NCBI GenBank assembly: GCA_028283725.1
Contig: JAPWKC010000003.1
Coordinates: forward strand, 868,001-932,000
DNA length: 64,000 nt
Reading direction: 5' to 3'
Source of the DNA: Neorhizobium sp.
GTDB taxonomy: Bacteria > Pseudomonadota > Alphaproteobacteria > Rhizobiales > Rhizobiaceae
Positions within the stretch are counted from its first letter, which is position 1. Every line of letters starts with the position of its first letter. Below, piece after piece: positions 8,724 to 17,554 of the stretch. A program made the position numbers and the translations under genes. The notes beneath the pieces were generated by a model that was given only the letters and a program-made list of their open reading frames with translations, was not told the origin of the DNA and searched no databases.

Positions 8724-9842
8724 TCAGTCGGCGTAGGCGGCCGCAATCGCTGCGGCGGCTGATCCGATATCGGCCTTCAGGCCGAGACGCTGGAGCGCGA
8801 TGCCATATGCCGTGACAGCGGAAAGCACGGTCTCGAAACGCGCCCGGTTGCCGGTATGGTTGAACCGCACCAGACGCTCGGCACCCGGCCCGACACCGGA
8901 GGTCAGTTCGCAACCGAGGTCGGATGCAGCCGCGATGATCTCGGACGGGGTGCTGGTCGCCGGGGCTTCCACCGTCGTCACCAGCCGCGAGGTGGTCCGG
9001 TCCGATGCCCAGGGCATCGCGCCAAGCGCCTGGAGCCCGGCGCGGGTGGCGTGTGAGGCCTTTGCGTGACGTGCGACGGTTGCGGCCACTCCCTCAGCCT
9101 CGATCCGGTCAAGGGCTGCTTCCAGTGCAAAGAATTCGAGCGGGGCGGTCGTGCCGGGGAGTGCAGCCCGGCCGCTTTCGATCCAGGCCCTCTGGTCGAG
9201 AAGCGAGAGAATTGAATCCCTTGGCGAATTTTCTTCAGAAACCAGTTTCCATGCGGCCGGGCTGATCGACAGGGCCGAAACGCCGGCCGGCCCGGCAAGC
9301 GCCTTTTGCGGCCCGATGACGGCGATATCGATGCCGAGCGCATCGATATCGAGAGGATGGCCGCCGATCGAGGCGACCGCATCGACCACGGTGACGATGC
9401 CGCGGGAGCGCGCCAACTCGGCGATCTCGTCCAGCGGATTGCAGATGCCGCTTGCGGATTCGGCGTGAACCAGCGCCAGGACCGCACTGTCGGGTGCCGC
9501 GTCGAGGGCCTGTCTCACCGCGTCGATGGTCACGGCACGTGCCGGTTCGGCGGCAAGCGTCACGACATCGGCGCCGCCGCGCGCCAGCCATTTCCCGAAC
9601 CATCCGCCATAGGGGCTGGTGACGATGTTGAGCGCCTTGAGACCGGGCCGGGCGATGCTGGTGGCCACCGCTTCCAGCGCCACCACCGCTTCGGCCTGAA
9701 TGAGCAGGACGTCGTTTTCTGTCATCAGCAACGCCTTGATCCGGTCGGCGATCAGGGCATAACGGTCAGGCGGGAAGGCCGGTGGGTCGAGAAGCGGGGT
9801 CCAGCGGTCGATGTTTCTGGCCGGGGCAGGTGGTGTCGTCAT
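8724..9842 (-). CDS. Class V PLP-dependent aminotransferase (alanine-glyoxylate aminotransferase family)
   Basis: The 372-residue protein follows the fold-type I pattern of the alanine/serine-glyoxylate aminotransferase family. VVDAVASIGG near 152-161 carries the Asp that contacts the pyridine nitrogen, GPQKALAGPAG has the probable Schiff-base Lys K180, and VRFNHTGN near the C-terminus supplies a substrate-binding Arg. Its ATG overlaps the stop of the upstream ATPase gene by four bases (9839-9842), making it the last gene of the peptide-type ABC operon. The imported compound or its hydrolysis product is therefore probably its amino donor or acceptor. The reaction itself is unassigned. It could also act as an aminotransferase-like lyase. 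Confidence 0.78.
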   Translation of the reverse strand: MTTPPAPARNIDRWTPLLDPPAFPPDRYALIADRIKALLMTENDVLLIQAEAVVALEAVATSIARPGLKALNIVTSPYGGWFGKWLARGGADVVTLAAEPARAVTIDAVRQALDAAPDSAVLALVHAESASGICNPLDEIAELARSRGIVTVVDAVASIGGHPLDIDALGIDIAVIGPQKALAGPAGVSALSISPAAWKLVSEENSPRDSILSLLDQRAWIESGRAALPGTTAPLEFFALEAALDRIEAEGVAATVARHAKASHATRAGLQALGAMPWASDRTTSRLVTTVEAPATSTPSEIIAAASDLGCELTSGVGPGAERLVRFNHTGNRARFETVLSAVTAYGIALQRLGLKADIGSAAAAIAAAYAD

Positions 9843-10630
9843 GGCGCTTTCTCCGCGATTGCTGTTCGGGCGAGTTTCGGCACGGCGGCGATCAGGGCCT
9901 TGGTGGCAACGGCCTCCGGGTGGGCGATCACCGCATCCGCCGGGCCGGTCTCGACGATCCGGCCGCGTTCCATGATGGCGATATGATGAGAGACGGCGCG
10001 CAGCACCGCCAGATCGTGCGAGACGAAGAGATAGGCAAGGCCGCGTTCCTGTTGCAGCTCGACCAGCAGTTCGAGGATTTTTCCGCGGATCGAGACATCG
10101 AGCGCGGAGACGGCCTCGTCCAGCACGATGAGCTTGGGTTCGCTCGCTATGGCGCGGGCGATCGCCACCCGCTGCCGCTGGCCGCCGGAGAGATCGCGCA
10201 CAGGGCGGCTGGCAAGAAAAGGCGACAACGACACGCGTTCCAGCAGGGCTGCGATCCGGTCCGGTCGTTCGCGGCGGCGGGCGATCCGGTGGATCCGCAA
10301 CGGGTCGTCGAGAACGTCTGCGACTGTGGCATGGGGATTGAAGGCGCCTGCGACATCCTGAAACACCATCTGCAGGCCGGCCCGGCGTTGCCGCAATGTC
10401 GGGCCCGAGAGCGCAAGCCAGTCCTCGCCATCGAAACGGATCTCACCCTCATCGGCCGGCAGAAGCCGCATCAGGATGCGGGCGAGCGTGGACTTGCCGC
10501 TGCCGGATGCGCCGGCAAGGCCGAGCGTTTGTCCGGGCGCAATGGTGAGCGACAGGTCGTCGAGGGCGATCACTTTTCGCTCGCCGGTCGAGAAGCGTCG
10601 GGAAAGGTGCTGGATCTCCAGAAGGGTCAT
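9839..10630 (-). CDS. Peptide/nickel-type ABC importer ATPase, DppF-like
   Basis: The 263-residue cytoplasmic ATPase has Walker A GASGSGKST near residue 40, signature LSGGQRQRVAIARA near 150 and Walker B LIVLDEAVSALD near 172. These match the second ATPase of Dpp/Opp importers. The C-terminal oligopeptide-binding extension is short. Its ATG at 10630 overlaps the stop of the DppD-like gene (ATGA), and its own stop overlaps the aminotransferase start, so the operon is translationally coupled. Confidence 0.87.
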   Translation of the reverse strand: MTLLEIQHLSRRFSTGERKVIALDDLSLTIAPGQTLGLAGASGSGKSTLARILMRLLPADEGEIRFDGEDWLALSGPTLRQRRAGLQMVFQDVAGAFNPHATVADVLDDPLRIHRIARRRERPDRIAALLERVSLSPFLASRPVRDLSGGQRQRVAIARAIASEPKLIVLDEAVSALDVSIRGKILELLVELQQERGLAYLFVSHDLAVLRAVSHHIAIMERGRIVETGPADAVIAHPEAVATKALIAAVPKLARTAIAEKAP

Positions 10631-11541
10631 CGCGGGCCCTCTTTCCCGGCAGATGCCGTGCCGGCCGCAGGCGCAGAAGCGAAAGCCGGTGCCGCCGCCG
10701 GGGCGCGGGCGATGAGGGGCGGGCTTACGAGGTCGAGATGGCTTGCCAGCAGGCTTTTCGTATAGTCGTCGGCCGGCCTGTCGATCACGTCGCGGGTCGG
10801 GCCGGTCTCGACGAGCCTGCCGGCCCGAAATATGGCGATCCGGTCTGCAAACTCCGAGGCGAGCGCGATATCGTGGGTGATGAAGATCAGCGTCATGTCG
10901 CCGGCGCGCACGAGTTCATCGAGAAGTGCGACGATCTCGGCCTGAACCACCATGTCGAGCGCGCTGGTCGGCTCGTCGGCGATCAGGATGCCGGGGCGGG
11001 CGGCAAGGGCCGCTGCAATCGCCACCCGCTGGCGCTGACCGCCGGAAAGCTGGTGCGGATAGGCCCGCATGGTCTGCCCGGCATTGGGGATATGCACCCG
11101 GTCCAGCATGACCTGCGCGGCTTCAAGCGCTGCGGACCATGACAGGCGCAGATGCCGGCGTGCCCCTTCGGCCACCTGTTCGCCGATCGTCAGAACCGGG
11201 TTGAGACTTGCCGACGGGTCCTGGAAGACGAAGCCGAGATCCTTGCCGGCGATCGGCGGGGTTTCTGCGCCCCACACGATACGGCCTTCTGTCTTTGATC
11301 CGCGGGGCAGAAGGCTGGCCAGAGTTTTCGCAAGCGTGCTCTTGCCCGAGCCGCTTTCGCCGATGATGGCAAGGCGGCGGCCTTTTTCGATGCTGAGCCC
11401 GATATCGGCGAGCGCCTTCTGCCGGGTGCCGGGGTAGCTGACGGAGAGGTTGTGGATGCGGCAGAGTTCGGCAGGCTTCAGCGGGCTCTGAAGCGTCGCC
11501 TGGCCGGCGTCACCGAAAACGTGTCTCTTTCCCATCTTCAT
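10627..11541 (-). CDS. Peptide/nickel-type ABC importer ATPase, DppD-like
   Basis: The start at 11541 overlaps the permease stop (ATGA) and has GGAGAG upstream, giving 304 residues; an ATG at 11535 is also possible. The protein carries Walker A GESGSGKST, signature LSGGQRQRVAIAAAL and Walker B ILIADEPTSALD, as in the first ATPase of Dpp/Opp systems. The C-terminal tail is alanine-rich and low in complexity. It should pair with the DppF-like ATPase at the inner membrane to drive import. Confidence 0.87.
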   Translation of the reverse strand: MKMGKRHVFGDAGQATLQSPLKPAELCRIHNLSVSYPGTRQKALADIGLSIEKGRRLAIIGESGSGKSTLAKTLASLLPRGSKTEGRIVWGAETPPIAGKDLGFVFQDPSASLNPVLTIGEQVAEGARRHLRLSWSAALEAAQVMLDRVHIPNAGQTMRAYPHQLSGGQRQRVAIAAALAARPGILIADEPTSALDMVVQAEIVALLDELVRAGDMTLIFITHDIALASEFADRIAIFRAGRLVETGPTRDVIDRPADDYTKSLLASHLDLVSPPLIARAPAAAPAFASAPAAGTASAGKEGPR

Positions 11542-12392
11542 GGCCGCTCTCCGATCGGCACTTCGCCTGCGCGCCGCTCGCCGGACAAAGCCTTGGAAAG
11601 GCCTTCGCCGACAAGATAGACGGCAACGACGGTGACGACCAGCGCCAGACCCGGCAGGACCGAAAGCCATGGCGAGGAGCGGATGACATTGCGTCCCTCG
11701 GCAATCATCGAACCCCAGGTGACGGCGTTCGGATCTCCAAGGCCGAGGAAAGACAGCGCCGCCTCGGTGAGGATCGCGCCGGCGACGATGATGGCGGCGA
11801 GCGCCAGTACCGGGGACAAGGCATTGGGCAGGATCTGGCGCAGTGCGATCTCTACCGGATGCATGCCAAGCGTGCGGGCGGCGGCGACATAATCCCGCTC
11901 GCGGATCGACAGAACCTGCGCCCGTGTGAGCCTTGCCGGATCGGCCCAGGCGCCGAGTGCAATCGCGATGACGACGACCGGCAGCGAGGCGCCCATGACG
12001 CTGACGAAGGCGAGCGCCAGCAGAAAGCCCGGCACGATCTGAAAGGCATCGACGACGCGCATCAGCACCTCGTCGATCAGCCCGCCGGCAAAGCCCGCGG
12101 CAAGCCCGACCAGAACGCCGAGTGCAAGGGCTGCGATGGCCGCTGCAAGGCCAACCGTCAGCGAGGTACGGGTGCCATGGACGAGACCCGCCAGCACATC
12201 GCGGCCGAGCCTGTCTGTGCCGAGCGGGAATTGGGGATCGGTGAACGGCGCCAGCAGCGGAGGCGCGGCAATCGCCAGGGGATCGCCGGGCGAAATTTCA
12301 GGGGCGAGGATTGCGACGATAACGAGGATTGCGAGAAACAGAATCCCGACAAGGCCTTCCGGTGTTCTGCTCAGACGTTGAATCAGGTTCAT
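11538..12392 (-). CDS. Peptide/nickel-type ABC importer permease, DppC-like
   Basis: The 284-residue integral membrane protein has an N-terminal helix preceded by a short basic segment, then the BPD permease block with GLVHGTRTSLTVG and an EAA-like loop (AAARTLGMHPVEIALRQILP). These features are typical of DppC. It starts nine bases after the DppB-like gene and overlaps the next ATPase gene. It forms the channel with the DppB-like subunit. Confidence 0.87.
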   Translation of the reverse strand: MNLIQRLSRTPEGLVGILFLAILVIVAILAPEISPGDPLAIAAPPLLAPFTDPQFPLGTDRLGRDVLAGLVHGTRTSLTVGLAAAIAALALGVLVGLAAGFAGGLIDEVLMRVVDAFQIVPGFLLALAFVSVMGASLPVVVIAIALGAWADPARLTRAQVLSIRERDYVAAARTLGMHPVEIALRQILPNALSPVLALAAIIVAGAILTEAALSFLGLGDPNAVTWGSMIAEGRNVIRSSPWLSVLPGLALVVTVVAVYLVGEGLSKALSGERRAGEVPIGERP

Positions 12393-12401
12393 CGCAGCGC
12401 C

Positions 12402-13388
12402 TCAGGACGGTTCGGAGGCGCCGACGCGCGGATCGAGAGCGGCATAGGCGAGATCGACGAGAAGATTGATCGCGATGACCATGACGGCGCTGACGACGAT
12501 GATGCCCATCAGAAGCGGCGCATCGCGGCCGGTGACGGCCTCCTGCGCCAGGCGGCCGAAACCGGGAATGGCAAAGATGCTCTCGATGACGACGCTGCCG
12601 CCGAGCATGGCAGCCGATTGCAGGCCGAGCATGGTGACGAGCGGCAGAAGCGCATTGCGGGCCACATGGCGCCAGACGATCCGATGCCGCGACAGCCCCT
12701 TCGATTGCGCGAAGGCGACGAAATCCAGCTGCCAGATTTCGGCCATCGAAGAGCGCATGACGCGCAGATAAAGCGCCATGTAGATCAATGCGAGCGCGCC
12801 GACCGGGAGCAGGAGATGGGTGGCGATATCGGTCGCACGGGCAAGGCCGGTCTTGCCGGATGCGATGGTTTCGAGCCCGGACGTGGGCAGCCATCGGAGT
12901 TGAACGGCAAAGACGAGGCTGAAGACGAGGCCGAGCCAGAAGCTTGGAATGGCATAGAGAATAAGCGACAGGAGGGAGAGGCCGCGGTCGCGCAGGCTGC
13001 CGGGACGGGCACCGGCGATGATGCCGAGCGCCGAGCCGAGGCCGAAGGCGAAGGCCGTGGCGCTTCCCATCAGCAGAAGCGTATTGGGCAGGCGCTCGAT
13101 GATGAGGGACAGGACCGGCCGGTTGAAGGCGACGGACCAGCCGAGATCGAGTCTTGCAAGCGATGTGAGGTAGAGCCAGAGCCGTGCCAATGCAGACTGG
13201 TCGAGGCCGTATTGCTGGCGCAGCGTGGCTGCGACTTTCGCATCGCCGCCACCGATCGACAAGAGATAGGCATCGACAGCGTCGCCCGAGGCGTTCTCCA
13301 TCAGCAGGAAGGTCATGACGACGACGATCAGCAGCACCGGGATGGCGGTGAGCGCACGTCGCCGGATGAGCTTCATCGATCGCTTCAC
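12402..13388 (-). CDS. Peptide/nickel-type ABC importer permease, DppB-like
   Basis: The 328-residue product has a first transmembrane helix after MKLIRRRALTAIPVLL, a periplasmic loop, and the DppB-type block with LPNTLLLMGSA and the EAA-like loop AQSKGLSRHRIVWRHVARNA. It follows the binding-protein gene after 77 bases. Together with the DppC-like subunit it makes the membrane pore of the importer. Confidence 0.87.
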   Translation of the reverse strand: MKRSMKLIRRRALTAIPVLLIVVVMTFLLMENASGDAVDAYLLSIGGGDAKVAATLRQQYGLDQSALARLWLYLTSLARLDLGWSVAFNRPVLSLIIERLPNTLLLMGSATAFAFGLGSALGIIAGARPGSLRDRGLSLLSLILYAIPSFWLGLVFSLVFAVQLRWLPTSGLETIASGKTGLARATDIATHLLLPVGALALIYMALYLRVMRSSMAEIWQLDFVAFAQSKGLSRHRIVWRHVARNALLPLVTMLGLQSAAMLGGSVVIESIFAIPGFGRLAQEAVTGRDAPLLMGIIVVSAVMVIAINLLVDLAYAALDPRVGASEPS

Positions 13389-13466
13389 GTTACGTTATTC
13401 TCCGTCGCGGCCTATGGACGCTTTGCCGGGGTGTCCGGCCCCGATATCGGTTCAGCGTTCGAACCA

Positions 13467-15098
13467 TCAGGATTTCAGCGCCGTATCGGCCCAGTTGGAA
13501 ACGGCCCAGCGTGGATTGTTCGAGACGTTGATAACGCTGTCGCGTGCAACGGTGATGAACCCCCATTCCGCGACGTTGATGAGCGGCAGGTCGGTGGCGA
13601 CGATCGTTTGGAACTGGTTGTAGAGTTCGGTACGGGCTTGAGTGTCGATCGTTTCCGAAGCCTTGGCGATGATGCCGTCGAGATCCTTGTTGGCATAGCC
13701 GCCCTGGTTCGAAAAAGGCACGCCGGCCGGGATGCCGGATTGCACGAGAATGGTGGTGGAGATTGCCGGATCGCCGCGGAAGACGGTCGGCTCGACGGCG
13801 AGATCGAAATCATGGTCGGTGTAGACGGCCTTCTGGTGAGCGGCGCTATCGGCATTGACCAGTTCGGCATCGATGCCGATCGCGACAAGCGCCTGGCGCA
13901 GGTAATCACCGAACTGTTTCGTCTCGTTGAAATAGGGGGCGGCGCGCAATTTCAGCTTGAAGCGCTTGCCATCCGAACCTTTCTTGTAACCGGCCTCATC
14001 GAGCAGAGCATTCGCCTTTGCCGTATCGAAGGCGTAGGTCGGCACGTTGGAATCGTAGAATTCGGGGGCGTTCTTCGGCACCGGTCCGGTGGACGCTGCG
14101 GCATAGCCGAGGAAGACCGTATCGACGACGAATTTGCGGTCGATCGCGTGGGCGATCGCCTGACGCACCTTGAGATCTGCCAGTTCCTTGCGGCGATGGT
14201 TGATCTCGACGACCAGCTGGTAAGTGAGGCCCTCATAGCCCTTGGAAATGACCTTGAGGCCTTTCTCTTTGGATATGCGGTCGAGATCGGTGAGGGGAAC
14301 TGCAGAGAAGGCGGCGAGCTGTATTTCCTCGGCCTCCAGTGCGGCCGCAGCGCCGGCGCGATCCGGCAGGACGCGGAAGATCACCTCGTCGAGCTTCGGC
14401 TCGCCCTTTTGCCAGTAGTCCTCGTTTTTCGTCAGGCGGTAATATTCGCCGGGCTTGTATTCGGTGAACTTGAAGGGGCCTGTGCCGACAAGGTTTACAT
14501 TCGCCGGGTTGGTGGCGATCTCGGTGCCTTCGTAGATGTGGCGCGGCACGACGCTGCTGACGACCGGAAGGGCGTTGCGGATCAGCTGCAGCGGCGTCGG
14601 CTTGGAGAAGCGGAAAATGGCCGTCAGGTCGTCGGGCGTGTCGATCGCTTCGAGATTGGCGAAGACCAGCCGGCCGAGGTTTTGCAGCGGCTTCCAGATG
14701 GCGAGCGCCGAATAGGCAACGTCCGACGAGGTGAAGGGTTTGCCATCATGCCATTTGACGCCTTCGCGCAGCTTGAAAGTTACCGACTTGCCGTCGGCCG
14801 AGCCTTCCCAGGACGTGGCGAGCCGCGGCGAGAGGCCGTCCTTGCCATCGAAGGAGGCTTCGGCCAGTGGCTCGATCACCTTGCTGGCAATGAAGAAGAC
14901 GCCGTTGGAGGCGACGATCGCCGGGTTGAGGTTTTTCGGCTCCGAGTCGGCTGCGACGATGAGGCGGCCGCCGGCCGGCGCGTCGGTTGCCGACTGCGCG
15001 CGCGTCAGCGTCGGCAATGCCGTCGAGGCCAGAAGGGCGCTGCCTGCCTGAAGGAGTGTCCGGCGGGACAGAGGGCCGGCGGAAGGGGCGAAAGCCAT
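13467..15098 (-). CDS. Family 5 extracellular solute-binding protein with Tat-type signal
   Basis: The start at 15098 has GAGGAG just upstream and begins a leader with SRRTLLQAG followed by a hydrophobic core ending in TRAQS. That is a twin-arginine-like signal, so the 543-residue protein is probably exported folded. The mature part has SBP family 5 hallmarks: EPKNLNPAIV near the start, WKPLQNLG, FKLREGVKWHDGKPFT and an ATRSWEG-like segment. The ligand may be a peptide, opine or related amino compound. The downstream aminotransferase suggests an amino-containing substrate, but this is inference. It heads the six-gene leftward operon. Confidence 0.86.
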   Translation of the reverse strand: MAFAPSAGPLSRRTLLQAGSALLASTALPTLTRAQSATDAPAGGRLIVAADSEPKNLNPAIVASNGVFFIASKVIEPLAEASFDGKDGLSPRLATSWEGSADGKSVTFKLREGVKWHDGKPFTSSDVAYSALAIWKPLQNLGRLVFANLEAIDTPDDLTAIFRFSKPTPLQLIRNALPVVSSVVPRHIYEGTEIATNPANVNLVGTGPFKFTEYKPGEYYRLTKNEDYWQKGEPKLDEVIFRVLPDRAGAAAALEAEEIQLAAFSAVPLTDLDRISKEKGLKVISKGYEGLTYQLVVEINHRRKELADLKVRQAIAHAIDRKFVVDTVFLGYAAASTGPVPKNAPEFYDSNVPTYAFDTAKANALLDEAGYKKGSDGKRFKLKLRAAPYFNETKQFGDYLRQALVAIGIDAELVNADSAAHQKAVYTDHDFDLAVEPTVFRGDPAISTTILVQSGIPAGVPFSNQGGYANKDLDGIIAKASETIDTQARTELYNQFQTIVATDLPLINVAEWGFITVARDSVINVSNNPRWAVSNWADTALKS

Positions 15099-15520
15099 GG
15101 GGTTCTCCTCGACAGGCAATGTGCGGCCGGGCGGCCGGTCTTTCAAACGGGGCCTGCTGCGCGCAGGCGACGCGGCGGATATTGCCAGCGAAACGCGGAT
15201 CCGCACAGAGAGGAATTTTCCAATACGTGCGGATTTCGCACATTTCTGGACTGCCCGGAGGCCTGCTGCAAGAACCAGAATGGTCGCATTCCGGAGCCAG
15301 CGCGCCGCGCGATCGAACGGGTGACGAAGGAGAGGTGGCAGCAGTGGACCGCCGGCTGCGCCGTAAGGAATGCCGATGGCCTAAAACACCAACGGCAGGC
15401 TGCGAGGGGTTCGCAGCCTGCCGTCAGGTGATGGGGGAAAATTATGAGTTTTTTTCAGGCTATGCACGTCTCGTGTGTCGGAAGAAGCGCCACCCTCCGG
15501 CACGGCTGTGATCAGTTCTT
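15099..15520. other. Intergenic region between the fix cluster and the Dpp-type operon
   Basis: These 422 bases hold the promoter of the leftward binding-protein gene near its left end and the 13-base-pair hairpin terminator of the fixK-like gene at 15393-15423. No coding sequence with a good ribosome binding site was found. Confidence 0.5.
15393..15423 (-). terminator. Rho-independent-type hairpin downstream of the fixK-like gene
   Basis: CGGCAGGCTGCGA and TCGCAGCCTGCCG form a perfect 13-base-pair stem with a 5-base loop. On the minus strand it is followed by a GT/T-rich stretch (TTGGTGTTTTAG). It lies about 100 bases downstream of the fixK-like stop codon. Confidence 0.7.
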
Positions 15521-16168
15521 TCAGGCGCTGATATTGTACAGATCTTCCGGTCGCATGATTTCGACGCGTCGGATGCTGCGCAATCTGATGAGACCGGCCG
15601 AGCGCAGTTTTGCGAGAACCCGCGAAACCGTCTCGATGGTCAGGTCGAGGTAATCCGCCATGTCGAGGCGCGACATGGGCAGATCGAAATGGTCGAGCCC
15701 GCCCTGGCGATTGGCCATGTCGAGCAGGAAGGCGGAGATGCGCTCGACGGCCGTCAGGCGGCTCACGAGCATGATATGGTTCTGGGCCGAGGCCATTGCC
15801 TGGAGGGCAAGGGCTGCAATATCGATCTGCTGGCGGCCGGCACCATCGAGAGGCACAATGCGAAGGCCGCTCGGGATGATGGTTTCGGCAAAAAGCTGAT
15901 GCATGCCGCCGGCTTCGAGACCAAAGCTTTCACCGGCAAGATGGAAGGCGATGACCTGTCTGCGGCCGTCCGCCAGAAGGCGATAGACGCGCACGGCACC
16001 GAATTCCACCTGATAGACGTTCAATGCCGCCTGACCCGGCGCGAAAATCTCCGTGGATGCAGCAAAGGTAGCGAGCGGCAGGGACTTCGAAAGAGGAACG
16101 ACCACTTCACCGAACGCGGAAGCCTGCCGCTGATTTGCATTGATTTTCTTATAGGCTAACGCGCTCAT
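15521..16168 (-). CDS. fixK: Crp/Fnr family regulator, FixK-like
   Basis: The 215-residue protein has a cyclic-nucleotide-binding-like barrel (about 25-140) and a C-terminal winged helix with DLTIETVSRVLAKLRSAG. Its E/SR positions match FNR-type recognition of TTGA-N6-TCAA sites. It has no cysteine, so unlike FNR or FnrN it cannot bind an Fe-S cluster, which is the defining difference of FixK. Two CTACGTAG boxes lie about 150 bases upstream, and fixJ and fixL are in the same block. It should therefore be activated by FixJ-phosphate at low oxygen and switch on microaerobic respiration genes such as fixNOQP, which are not in this window. Confidence 0.82.
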   Translation of the reverse strand: MSALAYKKINANQRQASAFGEVVVPLSKSLPLATFAASTEIFAPGQAALNVYQVEFGAVRVYRLLADGRRQVIAFHLAGESFGLEAGGMHQLFAETIIPSGLRIVPLDGAGRQQIDIAALALQAMASAQNHIMLVSRLTAVERISAFLLDMANRQGGLDHFDLPMSRLDMADYLDLTIETVSRVLAKLRSAGLIRLRSIRRVEIMRPEDLYNISA

Positions 16169-16320
16169 CGTTCCTCCTTTCCTTGTCCGTCACCTGCCGC
16201 TCGCCAGTGGTCCCGCTGCGGACCTGAGCCTGCTTTTGCGAGATGGCCTTGGGAGGCTGTGTTCGGTCTGTTGAAGGCAAGATGCGCCGGATTTGCCCGC
16301 CACGAAATTCGGTTATCTCA

Positions 16321-16338
16321 CTACGTAGTCCTACGTAG
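16321..16338 (-). promoter_or_regulatory. Tandem FixJ-like boxes upstream of fixK
   Basis: CTACGTAG occurs twice with a 10-base period (16321-16328 and 16331-16338), one helical turn apart, in the 243-base gap upstream of fixK. The published FixJ site core in rhizobia is close to GTAMGTAG, and each copy differs from it at one position. Each box is itself a palindrome, so orientation is ambiguous. Direct control by FixJ is inferred. Confidence 0.55.
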
Positions 16339-16411
16339 TTCTATAGCGCGCGGTTCGGGCCGGGGTCGGACCGGCCTGATTATTCCTTACGGATCAGATG
16401 GTTGAGAAGTT

Positions 16412-16753
16412 TCAGGCGACGGCTGGAAAACTGCGCACCATGCGCACGAGATCCGAACCCTCGAATGGCTTTGCCAAAACATTGGCCCTGTCTGCCTGCG
16501 GCGGCACCGTCAGGCCGTCGGACAGGAGGATAACGGCGCCATCGGCGCCGCGCATATAGTCTCGCGCGCCGGCATCGGCGCGAAGGACCTGTTCGTCGAT
16601 GATGCGGCACAGGAGGCCGCTGGCGAAAGAAGCAGACGCGTTCCAGGCCGCATGGGCTTCGACGCGATATCCTTCCACTTCCAAGGCGAATGCGAGCGAT
16701 AGGCGCAGTGCCTCATCGGGCACGTAGACGACGATCTTCGATGGTTGCAGCAC
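16412..16753 (-). CDS. fixT: Small receiver-domain protein, probable FixT-type inhibitor of FixL
   Basis: The GTG start at 16753 has AGGAAA upstream and gives 113 residues, which is one receiver domain and nothing else. The acidic pair appears as D13/E14 (VPDEA), the phosphoacceptor position is D53 (RIIDEQ), and the conserved Lys is K95 (LAKPF). The loop before D53 holds the only cysteine, C49. FixT of Sinorhizobium and Caulobacter is a similarly small protein, made under FixK control, that blocks FixL autophosphorylation; the Caulobacter form binds an Fe-S cluster. Position between fixJ and fixK, size and the upstream FixK-like box support the same role here. With one cysteine, a four-cysteine cluster within one chain is unlikely. 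An orphan receiver of other function is the alternative. Confidence 0.65.
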   Translation of the reverse strand: MLQPSKIVVYVPDEALRLSLAFALEVEGYRVEAHAAWNASASFASGLLCRIIDEQVLRADAGARDYMRGADGAVILLSDGLTVPPQADRANVLAKPFEGSDLVRMVRSFPAVA

Positions 16754-16903
16754 TGAGACTTTCCTGATGGAGGCTCTGCCGCCAGGGCGAGAACCGTGTG
16801 GCCATCTTGTCGATGGTGCGTGTCATCCGGGCGTCGATCGGGGCCCGGAAGGCGGTCAAGATACCGCCCATCACTGAGGTAGCACGGGCTGGCGTCCCGC
16901 GCT

Positions 16904-16917
16904 TTGCGATGGATCAA
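16904..16917 (-). promoter_or_regulatory. FixK/FNR-like box upstream of the fixT-like gene
   Basis: TTGCG-ATGG-ATCAA matches 8 of 10 defined positions of the FNR/FixK consensus TTGAT-N4-ATCAA, with a perfect right half-site. It lies in the 180-base gap between fixJ and the fixT-like gene, about 150 bases upstream of the GTG. The match is imperfect and may be accidental. Confidence 0.4.
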
Positions 16918-16933
16918 AAATATGATTAATGGC

Positions 16934-17554
16934 TCAGGAAGCGGTCAATCCGGCGGCGATCGCCATGCGGACCAGCTGCGGCAGGCTGCGCGCCTTCATC
17001 TTCGACATGACATTGGCGCGGTGCACCTCGACCGTGCGCGGGCTGATATCCAGCTCGTAGGCGATGGTCTTGTTCGGCATGCCGCTGACGACCGCTTTCA
17101 GCACCTGCCGTTCGCGTTCGCTCAATGTTTCCAGCCGTGTGCGGATGACGCCGATTTCCTCGTCGGCGGGCGCCTGATCGGCCAAATAGCTCGCGGCCCG
17201 GTGAATGGCCTCGACCACGACCTGATCCTCGAAGGGCTTCTCGATGAAGTCGCGGGCTCCGACCTTCATGGCCTCGACGGCCATCGGAATGTCGCCATGG
17301 CCGCTGATGACGATCGAGGGCATGCCGAGTTTCTGGGCCTGCAACTTGCGCAGAAGCTCGATGCCGGTCATGTCGGGCATGCGCAGATCGGTGATCAGAA
17401 CCCCGTTGCGAAGCGCCGGCGCCATGTCGAGAAAGGCGGATGCGGTGTCATGGATGCGAACCGCAAATCCGTTGACCGTCAGCATGAAAGCCAGCGACTT
17501 GCGGACGGGTTCCTCGTCATCGACGATATGGACCGTGTAGTCAGCGACCGGCAT
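16934..17554 (-). CDS. fixJ: Response regulator FixJ
   Basis: The ATG at 17554 overlaps the end of fixL by 14 bases and has AGGAGG nine bases upstream, giving 206 residues, close to the usual FixJ length. The receiver domain has [10 protein letters not shown] near the start, phosphoacceptor D56 in LITDLRMPD, and the Lys in IEKPFED. The C-terminal LuxR/FixJ-type helix-turn-helix follows, with [19 protein letters not shown] and [16 protein letters not shown]. It should be phosphorylated by FixL under low oxygen, dimerise, and activate fixK through the boxes at 16321-16338. Confidence 0.92.
   Translation of the reverse strand: MPVADYTVHIVDDEEPVRKSLAFMLTVNGFAVRIHDTASAFLDMAPALRNGVLITDLRMPDMTGIELLRKLQAQKLGMPSIVISGHGDIPMAVEAMKVGARDFIEKPFEDQVVVEAIHRAASYLADQAPADEEIGVIRTRLETLSERERQVLKAVVSGMPNKTIAYELDISPRTVEVHRANVMSKMKARSLPQLVRMAIAAGLTAS

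Noticed and set aside
11859..15431. Very long open frame on the plus strand antisense to the Dpp-type operon
   Set aside because: It lies opposite five well-supported ABC genes, its product is rich in R, D, G and E without domains, and it arises from the codon bias of the opposite strand.
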